Shown in pieces: positions 1 to 4,393 of a stretch of 7,744 nucleotides of DNA. The DNA lies in the NCBI GenBank assembly GCA_016293365.1, contig JAEDEK010000092.1, positions 1 to 7,744 of the forward strand. Direction: 5' to 3'. The position numbers and the translations under genes are program-made. The stretch's first letter is position 1. Each line of letters begins with the position of its first letter. The stretch is from Bulleidia sp. (GTDB lineage Bacteria; Bacillota_I; Bacilli_A; Erysipelotrichales; Erysipelotrichaceae). The notes under the pieces are model-generated. The model made no database searches and was not told where the DNA came from. It saw only the letters and a program-made list of their open reading frames with translations.

Positions 1-92
1 TCATTATCATCAAGCAGTGCTGATTGAAACAGTGAAGCAATGACATAGGGCTGTTTGATGTAGTCTGAGCATGTAATATCGATTTTACTCAT
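1..92 (-). CDS. 5' end of a leftward gene, product not firmly recognised
   Basis: The reverse strand reads ATG at 92-90, followed by 30 codons that run off the window edge (protein begins MSKIDITCSDYIKQPYVIAS). A ribosome binding site GGAGGT lies about 9 bases upstream (complement of 102-107), which supports this start. The N-terminus is reminiscent of Rpn/PD-(D/E)XK-type transposase-nucleases common in Erysipelotrichaceae, but 30 residues are too few for a family call. No catalytic residues fall inside the window. It sits beside the transposase remnant at 222-712, which fits an accessory region. Confidence 0.6.
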   Translation of the reverse strand, partial: MSKIDITCSDYIKQPYVIASLFQSALLDDN

Positions 93-221
93 ATGTTTTA
101 TGACCTCCATATCATACTTATTACCGGTAATTCTCAAATCCATAAAAAAATACTGAAAAAAGCAGAAAATTACTGTTTCAGCATATTGGATGGAAGTATC
201 CCCACCCGATAAACATATCCT
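93..221. other. intergenic, no gene seen
   Basis: This is an AT-rich spacer between the leftward partial gene and the transposase remnant. It must carry the promoter of the leftward gene, but I cannot place convincing -35 and -10 boxes. No transposase-like reading frame can be followed upstream of about 222, so the 5' part of the remnant is missing or too decayed to see. Confidence 0.4.
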
Positions 222-712
222 GCGGATCTAACAGACAATGGCAGAGGTAATACTGCAGGCAACGGTAAAACAAAAGGCTGCGTTAATTATATGATTCATT
301 GTGCAGCACGTCCTGTAATGGTTGAAAGCAGACTGATTTCATACAGCAAGAAAACCAATATTTTGAAATGGTAGTATGAAGAAATCGAACAGAACTACGC
401 ATCGAAGTAACAGAATCAGGAAGACCTCTGATCGATAAACTGATTGTTCATATTCCTGAGAAACATTTCAGAATGATCCGTTACTATGGTTTCTACAATC
501 CGAAGAATGTTGACACATTGGATCATATCCATGAAATCCTTGGAGAAGACAGGCATAAAGACTATCCCAGGAAGACTGGAGACAGGGTGAAGAGAGTTTC
601 AATGAACAAACTTAAAATCAGAACATTCCTTCTTGGTTCATTCAACAGAGATATGCTGTGTTGCCCTTGTGGTGATACACTTTGATACGCATCTAGTGAT
701 AACCCATTGAAG
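222..712 (+). pseudogene. IS91-like transposase remnant (C-terminal part, frameshifted)
   Basis: Conceptual translation gives the C-terminal part of an IS91-type rolling-circle transposase. An upstream frame encodes MIHCAARPVMVESRLISY and ILKW (291-371), and a second frame encodes HIPEKHFRMIRYYGFYNP, then LDHIHEILGEDRHKDY and a CPCGDTL zinc-ribbon-like end (392-682). These match, from memory, the pattern (A)ARPVM-ESRI-SY / LK(W)YYE / HIP-KHFRMIRYYGFY of Firmicutes members. It is broken by a TAG at 372-374, a frameshift between about 380 and 392, and a TGA at 683-685, after which the same frame still reads YASSDNPLK. The N-terminal region with the catalytic HUH and tyrosine motifs is absent. 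It is a dead fragment and cannot transpose by itself. The intact internal stretch 473-685 should not be called a gene. Confidence 0.85.
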
Positions 713-874
713 ATTACAAACTGCCTGGTTGAATCGAACCCCTGGATCCTCAAGTGCATAGGTTATGCCCTTTCTGTCTTTCCGATATGTACAGAGCAGA
801 TTCAAAACGTTTCCAGAAATAACATCCAAAAAACAGTTTCTGACAAACTTGTTTTTGTCATGCCTAGGCCTACC

Positions 875-1146
875 TGGTTATTCCATCCGAAAAAGACCAG
901 GCTTGTTCTTGAATAAGTCTGGTCTTTTTCGGAAAAGAGGTCGCCTGTTTACAGTATAGGTCCAGCGTAAAGGCCCAAGAGGAAAGGGGCCAGCTTATCG
1001 GTGGCGAGCTTCTACCGCGAAAGTCGCTTGATAGTTGGGTGTTCTTCCTGCTGCACTTGTGTGCTCCGGTGTTGCCAAAGGGCTTTATTATCGCCAGCGG
1101 AGCGCTCTTCGTGGGTGCAGGGAAAGAGCCCCGGCTGTCAAGCGAC
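875..1146 (+). repeat. dispersed repeat, copy A (mobile-element end or structured RNA)
   Basis: This segment matches, as an inverted copy, 5714-5920. Bases 875-898 are identical to the reverse complement of 5897-5920 (24 bases). Bases 1062-1083 are identical to the reverse complement of 5771-5792 (22 bases), inside a block (1015-1108) that aligns with few changes and almost no gaps. Copy A carries about 40 extra bases after its hairpin. It lies about 160 bases downstream of the IS91-like transposase remnant and in the same orientation, so it may be the distal end of that element. The interior can fold: GTCGCTTGATAG (1023-1034) pairs over 100 bases with CTGTCAAGCGAC (1135-1146). I did not recognise a known RNA family. 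Confidence 0.7.
887..932. terminator. long perfect hairpin, possible bidirectional terminator
   Basis: Fourteen-base arms CCGAAAAAGACCAG (887-900) and CTGGTCTTTTTCGG (919-932) are perfectly complementary. Pairing extends inward through a G-U wobble (901/918) and CTT/AAG to 18 pairs around a 10-base loop. Because the arms contain T and A runs, the structure could terminate transcription in either direction. It lies within repeat copy A. The matching part of copy B (around 5871-5908) forms only an imperfect hairpin. Confidence 0.6.
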
Positions 1147-1400
1147 GAAGAATAACAAAGCCATCAGATCAGCAAACGATACAGATTGACGGACCGAAAT
1201 TATAAATACTATCAGTGGATTGGATATAGCCCTATACGCCGGGTATTGTCGACCGGACTTGTTCTATGGATTTATGGACCGATAGCGTGGAACGTTGGAC
1301 TGCTTCTTCCGTCATAATCTGCCTTCCAAAGCATATGATCATTACTCAGTCTAACCCCATTTGATGTTTTGCCAGACACATCGAAATTCTTATAACAACA
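1147..1400. other. intergenic, decayed element sequence
   Basis: No credible gene is present. Bases around 1249-1300 (GACCGGACTTGTTCT and nearby GGACCGATAGCGT) resemble the start of repeats A and B (GACCGGGCATATTCTTGAA), suggesting a third, strongly diverged copy. The similarity is short and uncertain. Confidence 0.35.
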
Positions 1401-1429
1401 ACAAAAGACATGGCGGAGAAAGCCATGTC
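1401..1429 (-). terminator. terminator of the hsp20 operon
   Basis: GACATGGC (1407-1414) and GCCATGTC (1422-1429) form a perfect 8-pair stem with a 7-base loop. On the reverse strand the stem is followed by TTTTGTTGTTGTT. It lies just downstream of the second small heat-shock gene and so should end the leftward transcript. Confidence 0.8.
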
Positions 1430-1447
1430 ATAAATGAGGGGAAAGAA

Positions 1448-1861
1448 TCATTCGATTGTTATGTAGTTGTGTTCCGGAAGCTCCTTCTTCTGTTCCACTT
1501 TTGGAACAGTAACTGTCAGGATGCCGTCCTTGAAGGATGCATGAATATCAGTATCTTTCACATCTGTGCCGACACTGAATGTTCTGGAACAGTTGCCTGT
1601 AAATCTCTCCTGGCGGAGGATATTACCACGGTCGTCCTTTTCATCCTTAGAAGTATTGTGCTTTGCGCTGATGGTCAGATTACCTCTGTTGAGGGAAACC
1701 GTCACATCTTCTTTCTGATAGCCTGGCAGATCCATCTTCAGTGTGTAGTGATCATCCGATTCCTCCACATCTGTACGCATGATTCTGTCAGAACTGAACA
1801 TCGGTACACCGAATACGTCGTCGAATAAGTCAAAGTCATTTAATAATGGATATCTTGTCAT
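1448..1861 (-). CDS. Hsp20 small heat-shock protein (second gene of pair)
   Basis: ATP-independent holdase chaperone of the alpha-crystallin family, 137 residues, cytosolic. The alpha-crystallin domain spans about residues 28-121. It includes the MDLPGYQKEDVTVSL strand region and the family signature ASFKDGILTV (108-117). The C-terminal tail carries the I-x-I anchor (I134-T-I136) used for oligomer assembly. I start it at ATG 1861-1859, because AAAGGAG lies 9 bases upstream. The ATG at 1870 abuts that Shine-Dalgarno with no spacing and would add only MID. It follows the first hsp20 gene after about 50 bases with no terminator, so they are probably co-transcribed. The paralogues share GxCSRTF with a lone cysteine in the domain. 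Confidence 0.95.
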   Translation of the reverse strand: MTRYPLLNDFDLFDDVFGVPMFSSDRIMRTDVEESDDHYTLKMDLPGYQKEDVTVSLNRGNLTISAKHNTSKDEKDDRGNILRQERFTGNCSRTFSVGTDVKDTDIHASFKDGILTVTVPKVEQKKELPEHNYITIE

Positions 1862-1913
1862 ATCAATCATCTCCTTTTCACAAATTGACTTGTATCAGGC
1901 ACTCTTTTTTTAG

Positions 1914-2333
1914 TCAGAGAATGTCGATGAACTTCTTTGTTTCTTCTTCCTTCTTCTTTTCTGTTGGGAGTTCAATTGTCAGAATTCCATCTTTGAAGGA
2001 AGCTCTGATATCTGTGTCTTCAATTGCATCAGATACATAGAATGTTCTGGAGCAGGAGCCGGAGAATCTTTCCTGACGGAGCAGCTTGCCGGAAGCACTC
2101 TTTTCTTCATCTGTTGTTGTGTGGCTTGCGGACACTGTCAGTGTACCGTTATAGAGGGAAATCTTTACATCTTCCTTCTTATAGCCTGGGATTTCCATTT
2201 CCAGAATGTACTTTCCATCCTTTTCACGGATATCCGTTTTCATCAGCTGACTGCCGTTTGTAACCGGTCCTCTGAACATGTCATCAAACATGTCGCTGAA
2301 TAAGTCGTGATTTCTGTTGTCTAAGTATCTCAT
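1914..2333 (-). CDS. Hsp20 small heat-shock protein (first gene of pair)
   Basis: Small heat-shock chaperone of 139 residues, the paralogue of the adjacent gene. A short N-terminal arm rich in D/M/F (DLFSDMFDDMF) precedes an alpha-crystallin domain at about residues 31-122 with MEIPGYKKEDVKISL and ASFKDGILTI. A KKKEEE linker leads to a C-terminal I-x-I anchor (FIDIL, residues 135-139). Both the size and the terminal motif are complete for the family. The start is ATG 2333-2331, with GAAGG about 9 bases upstream. It is promoter-proximal, behind a CIRCE operator, and the leader can fold over its ribosome binding site. The tandem arrangement suggests a duplication whose products may form mixed oligomers, as IbpA/IbpB do in enterobacteria; that part is inference. 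Confidence 0.96.
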   Translation of the reverse strand: MRYLDNRNHDLFSDMFDDMFRGPVTNGSQLMKTDIREKDGKYILEMEIPGYKKEDVKISLYNGTLTVSASHTTTDEEKSASGKLLRQERFSGSCSRTFYVSDAIEDTDIRASFKDGILTIELPTEKKKEEETKKFIDIL

Positions 2334-2369
2334 CGTTTATACCTTCTTTCTAAGGTTCCTCGCCTTACA
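2334..2369 (-). promoter_or_regulatory. short hsp20 leader with alternative hairpins over the ribosome binding site
   Basis: With the promoter at 2376-2403, transcription should begin near 2369, giving a leader of roughly 36 bases. On the reverse strand ACCTT (2356-2352) can pair with the Shine-Dalgarno AAGGT (2345-2341) across a 6-base loop. The same CCTTA (2355-2351) can instead pair with TAAGG (2367-2363). The two folds exclude each other: one hides the ribosome binding site and one exposes it. Each stem has only 5 pairs, so this is a candidate thermosensor, not a demonstrated one. Confidence 0.35.
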
Positions 2370-2375
2370 CTTATT

Positions 2376-2403
2376 ATCATACTCAGCAAATTAGCACTGT
2401 CAA
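2376..2403 (-). promoter_or_regulatory. promoter of the hsp20 operon
   Basis: The reverse strand reads TTGACA (complement of 2398-2403), a 16-base spacer, then TATGAT (complement of 2376-2381): 6/6 and 5/6 matches to the sigma-A consensus. The -35 box is inside the spacer region of the CIRCE operator. A second TTGACA (complement of 2441-2446) lies upstream but its -10 box is poor. Confidence 0.75.
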
Positions 2404-2417
2404 CATTTAAGTGCTAA
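2391..2417. promoter_or_regulatory. CIRCE operator (HrcA binding site)
   Basis: TTAGCACT (2391-2398) and AGTGCTAA (2410-2417) form an inverted repeat. In the standard 27-base frame this is TTAGCACTg-N9-aAGTGCTAA, so it differs from consensus TTAGCACTC-N9-GAGTGCTAA only at the two innermost positions. Symmetry extends outward to AAATTAGCACT/AGTGCTAATTT (2388-2420). HrcA bound here would cover the -35 box of the hsp20 promoter. hrcA itself is not in the window. Confidence 0.92.
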
Positions 2418-2500
2418 TTTATTCGACATTTTTAAAGATGTGTCAATGCACATTTTATGCTGTAATGTTTATATGTGGCTTATTTATGCTGTAAATCAGT

Positions 2501-2527
2501 TTAGCACTTAAATGATTTAAATGATAA
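2501..2527. promoter_or_regulatory. degenerate second CIRCE-like site
   Basis: TTAGCACTT (2501-2509) matches the left CIRCE arm at 8 of 9 positions. After exactly nine bases, AAATGATAA (2519-2527) matches the right arm at 6 of 9. It lies 110 bases upstream of the main operator, between the hsp20 promoter and the rightward signalling operon. It could be an auxiliary HrcA site or a decayed copy. Confidence 0.45.
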
Positions 2528-2599
2528 TTATTTTTCTTTTATCATTCATGACCGGTTCTGTAGACAAGTCGTATTACCATTCTGACATGATCGTATCAG

Positions 2600-2627
2600 T
2601 TGTCATGTGAGTATTATTCCGTATAAA
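2600..2627 (+). promoter_or_regulatory. possible upstream promoter for the signalling operon
   Basis: TTGTCA (2600-2605), a 16-base spacer and TATAAA (2622-2627, continuing AT) resemble a sigma-A promoter. ACATGA (2585-2590) and TCATGT (2603-2608) form a short inverted repeat overlapping the -35 box. Its transcript would run through a 10-pair hairpin, GTAAGCTTCA (2653-2662) with TGAAGTTTAC (2688-2697), and the AT repeat. Confidence 0.35.
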
Positions 2628-2713
2628 ATATATGTACAGAAAACTTTTTACCTGTAAGCTTCATCAATGGTCAAATGTACTCTGCGGTGAAGTTTACGCA
2701 GCAAAATGGCGGT

Positions 2714-2742
2714 TTGATATATATATATATATATGATATAAT
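2714..2742 (+). promoter_or_regulatory. promoter with AT-dinucleotide repeat spacer (phase-variation candidate)
   Basis: TTGATA (2714-2719) and TATAAT (2737-2742) are separated by 17 bases, the optimum for sigma-A. The spacer is almost entirely part of an uninterrupted run of nine AT units (2717-2734). Gain or loss of one unit would leave both boxes intact and change the spacing to 19 or 15. Transcription would start near 2750, about 130 bases before the HPt-like gene. Confidence 0.8.
2717..2734. repeat. (AT)9 dinucleotide tract
   Basis: Nine perfect AT units, interrupted at 2735 by G. It lies between the -35 and -10 boxes of the promoter listed separately, where length changes have the greatest effect on transcription. 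Confidence 0.97.
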
Positions 2743-2750
2743 TGTCTTTA

Positions 2751-2821
2751 CTTTCAGCTAACAGGCATCATTTTCAACTGAAAGAACTCAACAGTCCAGA
2801 TCATATTCATACATCCTGTTA
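2751..2821 (+). promoter_or_regulatory. leader with possible pseudoknot
   Basis: CTTTCAG (2751-2757) pairs with CTGAAAG (2778-2784). TAACAGG (2759-2765), inside that hairpin's loop, pairs perfectly with CCTGTTA (2815-2821). Together these make an H-type pseudoknot arrangement at the very start of the predicted transcript. I do not recognise a c-di-GMP riboswitch or another known class here. Confidence 0.3.
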
Positions 2822-2879
2822 AGATCTTTCGTATTTGACAGACATGGATCCAGGACTGCCCGTACAAGGGAGGAAACCT

Positions 2880-3239
2880 ATGAATATCCAGGAGTTTTAT
2901 CGTTTTATCAACGAAGATTTCAATGATTTCTTTTCCAGGCTGCCGAATGTTTCCTCTATTGAGAAATTTGTCCGACAGTTCGAAATAGATCAGAGTTATT
3001 CAAAACTGTTATCTTCAGTTCAGGATGAGAACGTGCAGAATACATTTGCTGCACTGTTAACGCTCAAAGGGATTGCTTTGAACCTGGGATTCCGTCATCT
3101 TTCGGATTCTCTGGATTCCATGCTTGTGCACCTTCGTAAAACAGGCATCGTTGATCGTGAACAATGTGCACAGTTTCTACAGGAAATCAGCATAATCTAC
3201 AACAATATCATTGATGGTATTCACCAGTTGGAATTATAA
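2880..3239 (+). CDS. HPt-domain protein lacking the phospho-accepting histidine
   Basis: A 119-residue helical protein of the small Firmicutes HPt type. The region at residues 54-74 (NTFAALLTLKGIALNLGFRH) aligns with the HPt core (A-A-H-T-L-K-G, followed by N-L-G-F). The position of the phosphorylated histidine is Leu60 (codon TTA), so phosphotransfer should be impossible. The open frame extends up to 2835, but I start at ATG 2880, because GGGAGG (2868-2873) lies 6 bases before it and family members typically begin M-x-I-Q-E-F-Y. Its stop codon overlaps the next gene's ATG by one base, so the two proteins are probably made together. The likely role is to bind the REC domain of that regulator without passing phosphate; this is inference. 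No membrane segment is seen. Confidence 0.88.
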   Translation: MNIQEFYRFINEDFNDFFSRLPNVSSIEKFVRQFEIDQSYSKLLSSVQDENVQNTFAALLTLKGIALNLGFRHLSDSLDSMLVHLRKTGIVDREQCAQFLQEISIIYNNIIDGIHQLEL

Positions 3240-4330
3240 TGGTGTTTATGAAGAATCACACTGTTTTAATCGTGGACGACGTTGAAATGAACCGTCTCAT
3301 GCTTGAGGAAATGCTGAGTCCACAATATGAAATTGAAATGGCCTGCAATGGAAAAGAAGCACTGGAAATCCTGCAGAAGAAACATGATGAAATCTATATT
3401 GTTCTTCTTGATCTTCTGATGCCTGAATACGATGGTATTTACCTGTTACAGAACATTCATTCACAGCCATGGTATAAGAATACAGCGATCATCATTGTCA
3501 GTATTGAAAACAGTCGAGCATCCGAAAGGATGTGTTTTGAGTATGGTGTATCTGATTTTATTCATAAGCCATATGATAGTGCTCTGATCACAAAGCGTGT
3601 GGAAAACATCTATCAGCTGATTGAATATCAGAGAAATCTGAAACTGAAGATTGAAGAACAGACAAAAGCACTTGTGGATCAGAACAGGCAGCTTGCTGCA
3701 TATGCGGAAAGACTGCGTCACTCCAGAGAAAATGTCGTCAGCCTTCTTGGTACAGTCGTTGAATCACGTGATGCGGAAAGTGGAGAACATATTTCCCGTG
3801 TCAGAGAATATACAAGAATACTGTGCAGATATATTCAGAGATTCTATCCTGAATACAACCTGGATGACCAGAGCATTGAGCGTACTGTTGTTGCAAGTTC
3901 ATTACATGACATCGGCAAGATCGCTATACCGGACTCCATTCTTCTGAAATCAGGAAAACTGACAAATGCAGAGTACAGACTTATGCAGGAACATACCATT
4001 CTGGGTGCTGATATCATCAACCGTTCCAAAGATACATTTGATGAAGATTTCAGAAGTATTGCGGCAGATATATGCATGTTCCATCATGAACGGTATGATG
4101 GGAAAGGGTATCCATTATCTTTGAAAGGAGATCAGATTCCAATCCATGCACAGATTGTCGGTCTGGCTGATGTATATGATGCACTGATTCACCGGAGAGT
4201 ATACAAGCAGGCATATTCATCCATAGAAGCCATAGCGATGATCTGTAATGGAGAATCCGGTGTTTTCAATCCAAAGCTGCTGGACTGCCTTCTGAAGTCA
4301 CAGCATGAACTGCAGGATTCTACCCAATAA
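3239..4330 (+). CDS. REC-HD-GYP response regulator, predicted c-di-GMP phosphodiesterase
   Basis: A 363-residue cytosolic response regulator. The receiver domain (about 7-125) has the acidic pair D13-D14, phospho-acceptor D58 (LLDLLMP), S88 and K110-P111, all intact. A coiled-coil linker (about 128-165) leads to an HD-GYP domain (about 168-350). That domain carries H184, HDIGK (223-227), H252, H282-H283 followed by ERYDGKGYP with the GYP signature (290-292), and D311 in ADVYDAL. All metal-binding positions are present, so it should hydrolyse cyclic di-GMP when the receiver is phosphorylated. ATG 3239 overlaps the preceding TAA and lacks a strong binding site, which suggests translational coupling. 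Met4 at 3248 is an alternative start. No histidine kinase is nearby, and the overlapping partner is a histidine-less HPt protein. Confidence 0.95.
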   Translation: MVFMKNHTVLIVDDVEMNRLMLEEMLSPQYEIEMACNGKEALEILQKKHDEIYIVLLDLLMPEYDGIYLLQNIHSQPWYKNTAIIIVSIENSRASERMCFEYGVSDFIHKPYDSALITKRVENIYQLIEYQRNLKLKIEEQTKALVDQNRQLAAYAERLRHSRENVVSLLGTVVESRDAESGEHISRVREYTRILCRYIQRFYPEYNLDDQSIERTVVASSLHDIGKIAIPDSILLKSGKLTNAEYRLMQEHTILGADIINRSKDTFDEDFRSIAADICMFHHERYDGKGYPLSLKGDQIPIHAQIVGLADVYDALIHRRVYKQAYSSIEAIAMICNGESGVFNPKLLDCLLKSQHELQDSTQ

Positions 4331-4340
4331 ACAAAAAAAG

Positions 4341-4370
4341 ATCCCCATGCACTGAAGTGTGCACGGGGAT
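4341..4370. terminator. hairpin between HD-GYP gene and iadA
   Basis: ATCCCC-A-TGCAC and GTGCA-C-GGGGAT pair around a 6-base loop. The run of A at 4333-4339 means the strong T tail is on the reverse strand. Rightward transcripts have only a weak ATATACAATA tail. So it may only partly insulate iadA from the operon upstream, while efficiently stopping leftward transcription. Confidence 0.65.
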
Positions 4371-4393
4371 ATATACAATACGAGGTGTTGATT

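Noticed and set aside
473..685. 70-codon open frame as a functional gene
   Set aside because: It is an internal piece of the frameshifted transposase remnant.
710..775. tRNA-like stretch (GGTTCGATTC on the reverse strand)
   Set aside because: The T-stem does not pair properly and no anticodon or acceptor stem can be drawn.
875..1146. HEARO / IscB omega RNA identity for repeat A
   Set aside because: The motifs I remember for that RNA class are not present, and no IscB or TnpB gene is in the window. It is left as an unassigned structured repeat.
1001..1189. Short open frame with CCTCVLRCCQRALLSP, also found in similar form on the reverse strand at 5740-5976
   Set aside because: The peptide similarity follows from DNA-level repeats A and B. 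There are no good start signals, the peptides are cysteine-rich and odd, and flanking residues diverge; RNA or element-end function is more likely.
1361..1828. 155-codon open frame on the + strand
   Set aside because: It lies antisense to the well-supported Hsp20 gene, has no ribosome binding site, and its composition reflects the opposite strand.
2835..2879. Upstream N-terminal extension of the HPt-like gene
   Set aside because: It has no ribosome binding site of its own. GGGAGG lies inside it at the correct distance from ATG 2880, and family members start there.
4385..4393. GTG at 4385 as the iadA start
   Set aside because: The GTG is part of the Shine-Dalgarno AGGTG; ATG 4394 has proper spacing.
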